Notes under the pieces: model-generated
Databases searched by the model: none
The model's input: only the letters and a program-made list of their open reading frames with translations
What the model was told of the DNA's origin: nothing
Assembly: GCA_013298675.1 (NCBI GenBank)
Contig: JAAFIJ010000130.1
Span: 574-7,368, forward strand
From: Rhodobacterales bacterium
GTDB taxonomy: Bacteria; Pseudomonadota; Alphaproteobacteria; Rhodobacterales; Rhodobacteraceae
Reading direction: 5' to 3'
DNA length: 6,795 nt
Shown: positions 1 through 5,732 of the stretch, piece after piece
Position numbering within the stretch: the first letter of the stretch is position 1
Layout: each line of letters opens with the position of its first letter
Position numbers and translations under genes: made by a program

Positions 1-1
1 A

Positions 2-1075
2 GCCCAGCGCCGGGCGTATCGCATTGCCGGCAACAAGTTGACGGAACTGGGCGGCTGGGATGATGCCTTGCTGCTGCAGGAATTGCAGGCGCTGCTGGCC
101 GAGGATTTCGACCTCGGGCTGATCGGGATCCCCGAGGATGAACTGGATGCGCTGTTGGCCGATACCGACGACCGCCGGGCGATTTCTGACGACGCGGCAG
201 ATGCCATTCCCGAGGCCCCGGCCGAACCGACTACCTGCCCCGGGGATATCTGGCAACTCGGGCAGCACCGTCTCTGCTGCGGCGATGCCACCGATCCGGT
301 CGCCATCGGCAGGCTGATGCAGAATGAGGCGGCCACGTTGATGTTCACCTCGCCACCTTATGCCCAACAGCGCGACTACGGCGCGGCCAAGGAAAGGGTC
401 GGCGATTGGGATGCGCTGATGCAGGGAGTGTTCGCAGCCGCGCCAGTCACGGCCGAGGCGCAAGTCCTGGTTAACCTCGGCCTCGTGCACCGCGACAGCG
501 AATGGCAGCCCTATTGGGAAGGATGGGTGGAATGGATGCGCAAATCTGGCTGGCGGCGCTTTGGCTGGTATGTGTGGGATCAGGGCCCGGGCCTGCCAGG
601 CGACTGGAACGGTCGCCTGGCGCCGTCACACGAGTTCATTTTCCACTTCAACCGCAGCCCTCGCAAACCGCACAAAACCGTCCCGTCCAAACATGCGGGC
701 GAAACCCTCGGCGGCGGTGGACTGCGCGGGGCCGACGGCACCGTGCATGCAAAGACCGGCACCGGCAACGCGATCCAGAGCCACCGCATCCCGGACTCTG
801 TCTTCCGCATCATGCGGCACAAGGGCGGGTTGGGTGCGGCGGGATCGCATCCTGCGGTTTTTCCAGTGGCGCTTGTCGAAAGCGTTCTGACCGCATTCAG
901 CGATCCGAATGACCTGATCTATGAGCCGTTCTGCGGCTCCGGCACCCAGATCGTCGCCGCCGAACGCGTCGGGCGGCGCTGCTTTGCAGTGGAACTGGAC
1001 CCGGTGTATTGTGATGTCGCCGTGCGGCGGTGGGAAATGGCAACGGGAAGGGTTGCGATGCGGCAAGGTGATTGA
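2..1075 (+). CDS. ParB-like domain / DNA methyltransferase fusion, 5'-truncated
   Basis: This is a phage DNA modification enzyme that transfers a methyl group from S-adenosylmethionine to an exocyclic amino group of adenine (N6) or cytosine (N4); the sequence does not decide which. The frame is open from base 2 with no stop, and its first residues (AQRRAYRIAGNKLTELGGWD) look like the end of a ParB-like nuclease domain, so the true start lies outside the window. The TTG at 38 is unlikely to be the start. Motif IV, TSPPY, is at 347-361. The AdoMet-binding motif I, EPFCGSGT, is at 923-946 and is followed by a FAVELDPVYC strand. The order IV, target-recognition region, motif I is that of the beta class. 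The roughly 190 residues between the motifs should set target specificity. The gene ends in TGA, 85 bases before the VOC gene. ParB-methylase fusions are common in phages. The family call is firm; the target site and methylated base are unknown. Confidence 0.9.
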   Translation, partial: AQRRAYRIAGNKLTELGGWDDALLLQELQALLAEDFDLGLIGIPEDELDALLADTDDRRAISDDAADAIPEAPAEPTTCPGDIWQLGQHRLCCGDATDPVAIGRLMQNEAATLMFTSPPYAQQRDYGAAKERVGDWDALMQGVFAAAPVTAEAQVLVNLGLVHRDSEWQPYWEGWVEWMRKSGWRRFGWYVWDQGPGLPGDWNGRLAPSHEFIFHFNRSPRKPHKTVPSKHAGETLGGGGLRGADGTVHAKTGTGNAIQSHRIPDSVFRIMRHKGGLGAAGSHPAVFPVALVESVLTAFSDPNDLIYEPFCGSGTQIVAAERVGRRCFAVELDPVYCDVAVRRWEMATGRVAMRQGD

Positions 1076-1160
1076 CCTCACAACACTGTTCATAATGCGT
1101 TTTCTTTTGCTGCGGTCATGTTAATCCCGCCTCGGCAAACCCTTTCTTTCAAGAGGCCCG
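1076..1160. other. Intergenic gap before the VOC gene
   Basis: This 85-base gap separates the methyltransferase stop from the VOC start. It is pyrimidine-rich and visibly less GC-rich than the genes around it. A possible -10 (CATAAT, 1091-1096) has no -35 at proper spacing: the nearby TTGACC at 1072-1077 leaves only 13 bases. I see no hairpin followed by a T tract. The only supported element is the ribosome binding site AAGAGG at 1151-1156, four bases before the VOC ATG. Confidence 0.4.
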
Positions 1161-1562
1161 ATGCTCGATCATATCTTTCTGACTATTAGCGACCTGAGTC
1201 GTTCCGTCGCTTTTTATGAGGCGGTTCTACCGATCCTCGGAATTGTGGCACGCCATGACTATGACGGTCGGGAAGGCCCACCCGGTCACCCAGACCTGAA
1301 GGGATTTGGCGCAAATGGTCGCGTGTTCTTCTGGTTGCGCGAGGGAGCTCCGGCACCGCAAGCGGTTCACGTTGGTTTTGTGGCCCATTCCGAAGAGGAG
1401 GTCCGCGCCGCGTACATTGCCGCTCTTAACCAAGGTGCAAAGGAAATCCATCCGCCCGGCCCGCAGTTGCACTACGACTCGCGCTATTATGCCGTGCAAT
1501 TGCAAGACCCTGACGGATACAGTCTGGAGTTCGTGTTCAAGAGCTGGCAGCACCCCGGCTGA
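1161..1562 (+). CDS. VOC family protein (glyoxalase/dioxygenase fold)
   Basis: This 133-aa protein belongs to the vicinal oxygen chelate superfamily, small metal enzymes or binding proteins that include glyoxalase I, ring-cleavage dioxygenases and fosfomycin/bleomycin resistance proteins. It shows the opening LDHIFLTISDLSRSVAFYE and the closing DPDGYSLEF signature. The likely metal ligands are His4, His70 (in AVHVGF) and Glu123 (in SLEFVF). The length fits a complete single-domain member. The ATG at 1161 has AAGAGG at 1151-1156. It is not a known phage structural or packaging gene, so it is probably cargo. By hand count about 81 of 133 third codon positions are G or C (61%), against about 82% in the first 90 codons of the portal gene, which suggests a separate origin. 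Its stop lies one base from the stop of the convergent DUF3489 gene. The fold is clear. The substrate is not: this subgroup is too broad for a function call, and resistance should not be assumed. Confidence 0.88.
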   Translation: MLDHIFLTISDLSRSVAFYEAVLPILGIVARHDYDGREGPPGHPDLKGFGANGRVFFWLREGAPAPQAVHVGFVAHSEEEVRAAYIAALNQGAKEIHPPGPQLHYDSRYYAVQLQDPDGYSLEFVFKSWQHPG

Positions 1563-1570
1563 TCTAGCCG
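1556..1570. repeat. Short dyad over both convergent stop codons
   Basis: The arms CGGCT (1556-1560) and AGCCG (1566-1570) are separated by GATCT and together cover the stop codons of the VOC gene (TGA, ends 1562) and the DUF3489 gene (TAG on the minus strand, 1564-1566). It could fold as a 5-bp stem in either transcript. It lacks a T tract on both sides, so it is at most a weak bidirectional terminator and may be chance. Confidence 0.3.
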
Positions 1571-2106
1571 CGCTGGCCAAGCCGGTACACCCTGCCCCGC
1601 TCCTGTTCCTTGGCGGAAATCACGACCAGTCCCAGCTTCTTGCCCAAGGCTCCGGACATTGCACCTCTGGCGGTATGCGGCAACCAGCCCAAGGCGGCTG
1701 TAATGTCTGCCATCGTGGCCCCTTCGGGGGCCTGAAGCATCTCGATCAGCAGCGCCTGCTTGGTTCCGGTGCGCGGTGTCGATGGTCGTGCAACGGATTC
1801 CGCCATCGCGCGTTCGCGTATCGCCACCGCGGTCTTCACCACCACCGGCTCGATGCCGATGGCCAGCAGACCCGCGTCGGTGACCACCAGCGTAGTGCCG
1901 TGGCCGTCGCCAGTTTCGCGCCAAAGCGGTTCGCCCCGGCGCAAGTTGGCGTCGACCTCCTGCAGCCAGCCGCGATCAATCATCTTGGTCACCGCCATTT
2001 TGGCCGCCGCACCTGCCAACCCCTTCGGCAGTGGCAGGGCGATGTTGTCGGGGCGCTGGGCACCGGCGGTGAGGATGATGGTCTGGGTTTCGGTGAGTTT
2101 GGTCAT
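1564..2106 (-). CDS. DUF3489 domain-containing protein
   Basis: This 180-aa protein carries a C-terminal DUF3489 region at about residues 114-176, from TKQALLIEMLQ through EGATMADITAALGW and PHTARGAMSGALGKKLGL to RGRVYRL. The pattern of helix, turn, helix and basic hairpin looks like a winged-helix DNA-binding fold. The N-terminal part (residues 1-85, with ALPLPKGLAGAAAKMAVTKMIDRGW) has a similar helical pattern ending in a beta-rich TTLVVTDAGL segment. The two parts are joined by a polar linker at about 90-113. The family has no established function that I can state; a transcriptional or DNA-binding role is inference. The start at 2106 is set by AGGGG at 2113-2117 on the minus strand, which overlaps the stop of the preceding gene, so translation is probably coupled. 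It is the last gene of the minus-strand run and ends one base from the VOC gene. Confidence 0.85.
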   Translation of the reverse strand: MTKLTETQTIILTAGAQRPDNIALPLPKGLAGAAAKMAVTKMIDRGWLQEVDANLRRGEPLWRETGDGHGTTLVVTDAGLLAIGIEPVVVKTAVAIRERAMAESVARPSTPRTGTKQALLIEMLQAPEGATMADITAALGWLPHTARGAMSGALGKKLGLVVISAKEQERGRVYRLGQRG

Positions 2107-2115
2107 AGCGTTCCC

Positions 2116-2340
2116 CTATTGGTCGTGAGTGGCAAGGAAGGTGGCGATGCGCGACAGCACATCGTTGTGACCGTTGGCATCCGCGCCAAGGATCACATCG
2201 CCATCATCGTCCCGCTCCGGATCGACGATCTCACGCAGCAGGACGATGGCGTCGTCGCATGCGGCCAGGCGTTCGGCCTCCCAAGCTGCGGTGATCGCGT
2301 CCTGTTCGATCTGGTGGCGCTGGGCCGGATCAAGCGGCAT
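2116..2340 (-). CDS. Hypothetical phage protein, 74 aa
   Basis: I do not recognise a family. The product is a small, acidic, mostly helical protein that begins MPLDPAQRHQIEQDAITAAWEAE. It has a central acidic stretch (PERDDDGDVILGAD) and no membrane segment, signal peptide or cysteine pair. The frame is open further upstream to 2391, but the ATG at 2340 is preferred because GGGAGG lies at 2347-2352, six bases away on the minus strand. From this start the gene overlaps the end of the preceding 78-aa gene by 11 bases (2330-2340), and its stop at 2116-2118 overlaps the ribosome site of the DUF3489 gene. Tight packing on both sides supports a real gene in the same operon. The function is unknown. 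Confidence 0.72.
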   Translation of the reverse strand: MPLDPAQRHQIEQDAITAAWEAERLAACDDAIVLLREIVDPERDDDGDVILGADANGHNDVLSRIATFLATHDQ

Positions 2341-2566
2341 GACTGGCCTCCCATTTGGCGAAGTCGTCCGCCATGCCCATGCTTTCGGCAATCTTGCGCA
2401 GGATGCCGGGCGACTGGCCCTCCAAATCGGCGGCGAGTTTCGCCTCGGCCGCGAAGGTTTCGCGCGGCAGATGGTTCAGGCTGCCGTAATGGAGGCGCAT
2501 CGACGCTTCGATCCCTGCAGGGTTCAATTTGGGCGCCAGTTCATGCAGCAGAGTCTGATAGGACAT
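2330..2566 (-). CDS. Hypothetical phage protein, 78 aa
   Basis: This gene encodes a small soluble protein of unknown function with no membrane segment. It begins MSYQTLLHELAPKLNPAGIEASM and continues with LHYGSLNHLPRETFAAEAKLAADLE, which reads as two or three amphipathic helices with a loop around the conserved-looking LPRETF. It then ends in a DDFAKWEA helix. I recall similar small proteins in alphaproteobacterial prophages but cannot name a domain. The start is well supported by AAGGAGAT at 2571-2578, four bases upstream on the minus strand. Its 3' end overlaps the next gene by 11 bases. It is the first gene after the 2613-2640 hairpin, so its expression could be set lower than that of the two genes upstream. 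Confidence 0.78.
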   Translation of the reverse strand: MSYQTLLHELAPKLNPAGIEASMRLHYGSLNHLPRETFAAEAKLAADLEGQSPGILRKIAESMGMADDFAKWEASHAA

Positions 2567-2612
2567 TGGGATCTCCTTGATCAGGCGCGCGGGAAGCGGG
2601 CCCTTCTACGCA

Positions 2613-2640
2613 ACCAAGCCCCGCCATCGCGGGGCTTGGT
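2613..2640 (-). terminator. 12-bp perfect hairpin, possible terminator or attenuator
   Basis: The arms at 2613-2624 (ACCAAGCCCCGC) and 2629-2640 pair perfectly over 12 bp with a 4-base loop. The hairpin lies in the 89-base gap between the stop of the 76-aa gene (2656) and the start of the 78-aa gene (2566), so it sits inside the minus-strand run. In the minus direction the stem is followed by TGCGTAGAAG, not a T tract. It is therefore not a standard intrinsic terminator and might be a partial attenuator, an RNA-processing or stability element, or a protein site. It lacks a T tract on the plus strand too. Confidence 0.45.
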
Positions 2641-2655
2641 CGGGGCGCTTCGGTG

Positions 2656-2886
2656 TCACTTTGCGAATTCGCCCTCGCTGAAGGCGCTGTCGGTGATCTG
2701 GCGCAGCAGGCTGGAATAGTGGTTCAGCGTGCCAACATCGCCCCAGTGGATCGCGTCCGGGTCAGTGTTGAAATGGTCAGCGCTGAGGGTCTGGATGCGC
2801 GCCAGCATGTCGTCGATCCGACGTTTGGTGGCGAGGAAAGACTCGAGGGCTTTTTCGTTCGGGGCGGTGGCGCGGCGGGTTGTCAT
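2656..2886 (-). CDS. Hypothetical phage protein, 76 aa
   Basis: This is a small soluble protein I cannot assign to a family. It has a short basic N-terminus (MTTRRATAPNEK) and a long helical segment, ALESFLATKRRIDDMLARIQTLSADHF. It then has a DPDAIHWGDVGTLNHYSSLLRQITDSAF segment ending in an acidic tail. The helix-rich, charged pattern suggests a small DNA- or protein-binding adaptor, but that is speculation. The start at 2886 has AGGAGAT at 2893-2899, six bases upstream on the minus strand. The gap to the upstream 64-aa gene is 15 bases and holds only this ribosome site, so the two are very likely co-transcribed. Downstream comes the 2613-2640 hairpin. Confidence 0.78.
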   Translation of the reverse strand: MTTRRATAPNEKALESFLATKRRIDDMLARIQTLSADHFNTDPDAIHWGDVGTLNHYSSLLRQITDSAFSEGEFAK

Positions 2887-2901
2887 GGCGGAATCTCCTG
2901 T

Positions 2902-3096
2902 TCAGCGGGTGGCAGCTTGGCCAGCGGCGAAGGCCGCTTCCAGCGCGGCGCGGATCGACCAGACCGCCACATCGTGGAAGTCGAGGCCGTCGCTGTTGCG
3001 GGTTTCCAGCGTCTCGATGTGGAAATGCTTGGCGGCGACCTCCAGCAGCAGGGCCTCGCTGGGGGCTTTGGCGGGGGTTGCGGGTTTGGCGGTCAT
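2902..3096 (-). CDS. Small phage protein, DUF6900-like, 64 aa
   Basis: This is the first gene of the minus-strand run. Its core, LLLEVAAKHFHIETLETRNSD followed by LDFHDVAVWSIRAALEAAF, resembles the small DUF6900 family as I remember it; that name is from memory and should be checked. No biochemical function is known to me. The frame also allows an ATG at 3123. I chose 3096 because GGAGAT at 3103-3108 lies six bases upstream, because the Ala/Pro-rich MTAKPATPAKAPSE start looks typical, and because a candidate promoter (-10 at 3139-3144) would leave almost no leader before 3123. The upstream ATG does have AGGAAAT nearby (3127-3133), so a 73-aa product is not excluded. The gene is divergent from the terminase operon across the dyad-containing control region. 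Confidence 0.75.
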   Translation of the reverse strand: MTAKPATPAKAPSEALLLEVAAKHFHIETLETRNSDGLDFHDVAVWSIRAALEAAFAAGQAATR

Positions 3097-3212
3097 GGCT
3101 TGATCTCCGGGGGTGAGTTGCATCGATTTCCTGCAACCAGAATCGCTCTTGTCCGGAGTGTAATCAACTGAATAACAAGCAATAACATTGCTTTAGGTGA
3201 GATAACGCCGCG
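3097..3212. promoter_or_regulatory. Divergent control region between minus-strand cassette and packaging operon
   Basis: This is the only divergent junction in the window, so promoters for both operons are expected here. Bases 3161-3205 are about 71% A+T by hand count, in sharp contrast with the flanks. On the minus strand TTGATT (3162-3167), 17 bases and GATTCT (3139-3144) form a weak sigma70-like pair aimed at the 64-aa gene. On the plus strand TTGTCC (3149-3154), 18 bases and TAACAA (3173-3178) form an even weaker pair aimed at the small terminase. A GAATC (GANTC) site at 3140-3144 overlaps the minus-strand -10. The region also holds the dyad at 3177-3193. Promoter positions are inference; the regulatory nature of the region is well supported by layout. 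Confidence 0.6.
3177..3193. promoter_or_regulatory. 17-bp operator-like dyad
   Basis: The sequence AAGCAATAACATTGCTT is a perfect 7-bp inverted repeat around a 3-base centre. Its left half overlaps a direct repeat, AATAACA at 3171-3177 and again at 3181-3187, spaced exactly 10 bases, about one helical turn. The size and position, between divergent operons and just upstream of the small terminase ribosome site, fit a binding site for a dimeric phage regulator. Which protein binds is unknown; no repressor gene lies in the window unless the DUF3489 protein acts as one. Confidence 0.5.
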
Positions 3213-3752
3213 ATGGACGGGATGAGTGAGCGGGAATATTCCAGCCATTCCGGGCTGTCGCGCGGGGCGATCCAGAAGGCCCGCAAGGCCGGGCGGCTGG
3301 TTGTTTTCGGCGATGGGACAATCAATGCGGCGGCGTCAGATGCGCGTCGATCAGAGATGACGGACCCGGACCAGCAACGGCGCAGCACGGGTGGCGGCGA
3401 CAGTGGCTTTTCGGGGCCCGCCGACAGTTCGTCCTATCTGAAAGCCCGCACGGCGCTGACCGTCTACCAGGCGCAGGAACGCCAGCTGGCGATCCAGAAG
3501 AAGAAGGGCACGCTGGTCGACCGGGCGCGGGCGGAGGCGTTGGTGTTCCGCCTGGCGCGGCACGAACGGGACGTCTGGGTGACATGGCCCGCCCGGGTGG
3601 CGGCGCTGATGGCGGCCGAAGTGGCAGCGGAGGTGGAGAAACAGACAAACAAACCGGTGATGATCGAGGCCGCGATCCTGCAAAGGGTGCTGGAAACCCA
3701 TGTCAGAGAACAGCTCGCAGCCCTCGCCGACCTCCGAGTCTCCTTGGGGTGA
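3213..3752 (+). CDS. Terminase small subunit, Nu1-like
   Basis: This 179-aa protein is probably the small terminase subunit, which recognises the packaging site on phage DNA and presents it to the large subunit. Residues 4-40 (SEREYSSHSGLSRGAIQKARKAGRL then VVFGDGTIN) look like the winged helix-turn-helix of lambda Nu1. A polar linker follows at about 45-75. Next comes the helical region with YLKARTALTVYQAQERQLAIQ and KGTLVDRARAEALVFRLARHERD, typical of Nu1-like proteins, whose C-terminus should contact the large subunit. The length is close to that of lambda Nu1 (181 aa). The ATG at 3213 is preferred, with AGGTGAG at 3195-3201 eleven bases upstream; the in-frame ATG at 3222 has no ribosome site. 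The end overlaps the large terminase start by 53 bases in another frame. The gene next door strongly supports the call, although small subunits diverge fast. Confidence 0.85.
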   Translation: MDGMSEREYSSHSGLSRGAIQKARKAGRLVVFGDGTINAAASDARRSEMTDPDQQRRSTGGGDSGFSGPADSSSYLKARTALTVYQAQERQLAIQKKKGTLVDRARAEALVFRLARHERDVWVTWPARVAALMAAEVAAEVEKQTNKPVMIEAAILQRVLETHVREQLAALADLRVSLG

Positions 3753-5727
3753 AGACGACGATCTGACCGCCGATCTCGACCTCGGCTTTGACGGGGCTGA
3801 GGATATCCTGCGCACCTGGCGCCGGGGCATGCGGCCTGACCCGGACCTGACGGTGTCGGAATGGGCGGATCAGCATCGCTGGCTGTCGTCGCGTGCCAGC
3901 GCCGAACCCGGGCGCTACCGGACGGCGCGGACGCCTTACTTGCGCGAAATCATGGATGCGCTTTCGCCCCGCCACCCGGCCCAGCGCATATCGTTCATGA
4001 AGGCGGCGCAGGTCGGGGCCACGGAGGCAGGCAACAACTGGATCGGCTTCGTCATTCACCACGCGCCCGGTCCGATGCTGGCAGTGCTGCCGACGGTCGA
4101 GATGGCGAAGCGCACTTCGCGTGGGCGGCTCGATCCGCTGATCGCGGACAGTCCGGCCTTGCGCGAACGGGTCAATCCGGCCCGGTCGCGCGATGCTGGC
4201 AACTCGATGCTGTCCAAGGAATTCCCGGGCGGCATCCTGGTGCTGACCGGGGCGAATTCGGCCACGGGCCTGCGCTCGATGCCCGCGCGCTACATCTTTC
4301 TCGACGAGGTTGACGCCTATCCGGCCTCCGCGGACGAGGAAGGCGATCCCGTCACCTTGGCCGAGGCACGCACCACGACCTTCTCGCATCGGCGCAAGGT
4401 CTTCATGGTCTCGACGCCGACAATCCGGGGCATCAGCCGGATCGAGCGCGAGTTCGAGGCCAGCGACCAGCGGCGTTTCTTCGTGCCCTGCCCGCATTGC
4501 GGCGCGATGCAGTGGCTGCAGTTTGAACGCCTGCGCTGGGCGAAGGGCCAGCCCGAAACGGCAACTTATGCCTGCGAAGGTTGTGAGAAGCCCATCGCCG
4601 AGCATTACAAAACTTCGATGCTGGAACAAGGTGAATGGCGGGCAACGGCCACTTCGGTCGATCCGCATTCCATCGGGTTCCACATCTCGGCCCTCTACTC
4701 ACCGATGGGGTGGAAAAGCTGGGCCCAGATCGCGCGGGACTGGCTTGCGGCGCAGGGTTCGGACGAGATGCTGCGCGCGGCGCGCAACACCCTGCTGGGC
4801 GAAACGTGGGTGGAATCTGGCGATGCGCCGGAATGGCAGCGCCTGGCAGATCGCCGTGAGGTCTTCACCGCGACCGTGCCGCATCTCGGGTTGTTCCTGA
4901 CCGCCGGGGCGGATGTGCAGAAAGACAGGATCGAGGTCGACGTCTGGGCCTGGGGCCGGGGTTTGGAGTCCTGGCTGGTGGAACACATCGTCATTCAGGG
5001 CGGCCCGGAGGATCCGGCGGCCTGGGACAAGCTGACGTCCCTCCTAGGGCGGACATGGACGCATGAGAGCGGGGCAGTGATGCAGCTGTCCAAGCTGGCC
5101 ATCGACACCGGCTACGAGGCCCCGGCAGTCTACGCCTGGTCGCGGGCTGCGGGTTACGCGCAAGTCACGCCGATCAAGGGCGTGGAAAGCTTCAACCGGT
5201 CCACGCCGGTATCGGGGCCAACCTTTGTCGACGCCTCCATCGGTGGCAAACGCCTGCGGCGCGGCGCGCGGCTCTGGACCATCGCCGTTTCCACCTTCAA
5301 GGCAGAAACCTACCGCTTCCTGCGGTTGGAACGGCCCAGCGATGAAGATCGGGCGCTGGGTGTCTGCGATGCGGCTGGTACAATGCATCTGCCCGCTTGG
5401 GCTGACACCGAATGGCTGAAGCAGCTGGTAGCCGAACAGATGGTCACGGTGCGCAACAAGCGCGGCTTCGGCCATCAGGAATGGCAGAAGATGCGCGAAC
5501 GCAACGAAGCGCTGGACTGCCGGGTCTATGCCCGGGCTGCGGCATGGATCCTCGGCGCCGACCGCTGGGACGAGGCGACATGGCGGTCGTTGGAAACCCA
5601 GGCGGGCGTTGAAACCAAGTTGATCGCCGCACCTGTAATCATCGAACCGACCGCGCCGACGGCTGGAACCGTGCTGACACCCCGCCGCCGCCGTTCGGGC
5701 GCGGTGACCCCGAAATACATGAGGTAG
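3700..5727 (+). CDS. Phage terminase large subunit, GpA family
   Basis: This is the DNA packaging motor: an ATPase that drives DNA through the portal and an endonuclease that cuts the concatemer. At 675 aa it is similar to lambda gpA (641). The ATPase half has the deviant Walker A KAAQVGATE (101-109, matching KSARVGYSK in lambda), Walker B IFLDEVD (199-205; Asp202, Glu203) and the coupling motif MVSTPTIRG (237-244). A CxxC pair with CPHC (264-267) and CEGC (292-295) suggests a zinc ribbon. The nuclease half has the acidic residues Asp405 (GADVQKDR), Asp469 (AIDTGY) and Asp606 (NEALDC), so all catalytic residues appear present. The ATG at 3700 lies inside the small subunit gene and has only a weak purine-rich site upstream, which suggests translational coupling. 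The next in-frame ATG (3829) would cut into the conserved start RGMRPDPDLTVSEWAD. The C-terminus ends in a basic RRRRSG tail. Confidence 0.96.
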   Translation: MSENSSQPSPTSESPWGEDDDLTADLDLGFDGAEDILRTWRRGMRPDPDLTVSEWADQHRWLSSRASAEPGRYRTARTPYLREIMDALSPRHPAQRISFMKAAQVGATEAGNNWIGFVIHHAPGPMLAVLPTVEMAKRTSRGRLDPLIADSPALRERVNPARSRDAGNSMLSKEFPGGILVLTGANSATGLRSMPARYIFLDEVDAYPASADEEGDPVTLAEARTTTFSHRRKVFMVSTPTIRGISRIEREFEASDQRRFFVPCPHCGAMQWLQFERLRWAKGQPETATYACEGCEKPIAEHYKTSMLEQGEWRATATSVDPHSIGFHISALYSPMGWKSWAQIARDWLAAQGSDEMLRAARNTLLGETWVESGDAPEWQRLADRREVFTATVPHLGLFLTAGADVQKDRIEVDVWAWGRGLESWLVEHIVIQGGPEDPAAWDKLTSLLGRTWTHESGAVMQLSKLAIDTGYEAPAVYAWSRAAGYAQVTPIKGVESFNRSTPVSGPTFVDASIGGKRLRRGARLWTIAVSTFKAETYRFLRLERPSDEDRALGVCDAAGTMHLPAWADTEWLKQLVAEQMVTVRNKRGFGHQEWQKMRERNEALDCRVYARAAAWILGADRWDEATWRSLETQAGVETKLIAAPVIIEPTAPTAGTVLTPRRRRSGAVTPKYMR

Positions 5728-5732
5728 CGACA

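Noticed and set aside
1072..1096. Possible sigma70 promoter (TTGACC ... CATAAT) before the VOC gene
   Set aside because: The spacing between the two hexamers is only 13 bases, too short for a normal promoter. TTGACC also overlaps the methyltransferase stop.
1161..1562. Antibiotic-resistance gene (fosfomycin or bleomycin type)
   Set aside because: Only the general VOC fold and metal ligands are visible. No feature specific to resistance proteins was recognised, so a resistance call is unsupported.
1306..2580. Long plus-strand open frame of 424 codons
   Set aside because: It crosses the VOC gene in another frame and lies antisense to three well-supported minus-strand genes. Its composition (many Arg, Gly, Pro, His) is typical of a GC-rich shadow frame, and no ribosome site or known domain was seen.
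2902..3123. Longer form of the DUF6900-like gene starting at 3123
   Set aside because: The ATG at 3096 has a better placed GGAGAT and a more typical N-terminus. The longer form is kept only as an alternative.
2653..3171. Plus-strand open frame of 172 codons opposite the small genes
   Set aside because: It covers two minus-strand genes that have strong ribosome sites, and its product is a Gly-rich low-complexity sequence.
3703..4683. Minus-strand open frame of 326 codons opposite the large terminase
   Set aside because: It is fully antisense to conserved terminase motifs, and its protein is Arg/Pro/Gly-rich without any recognisable motif. It is a GC-driven shadow.
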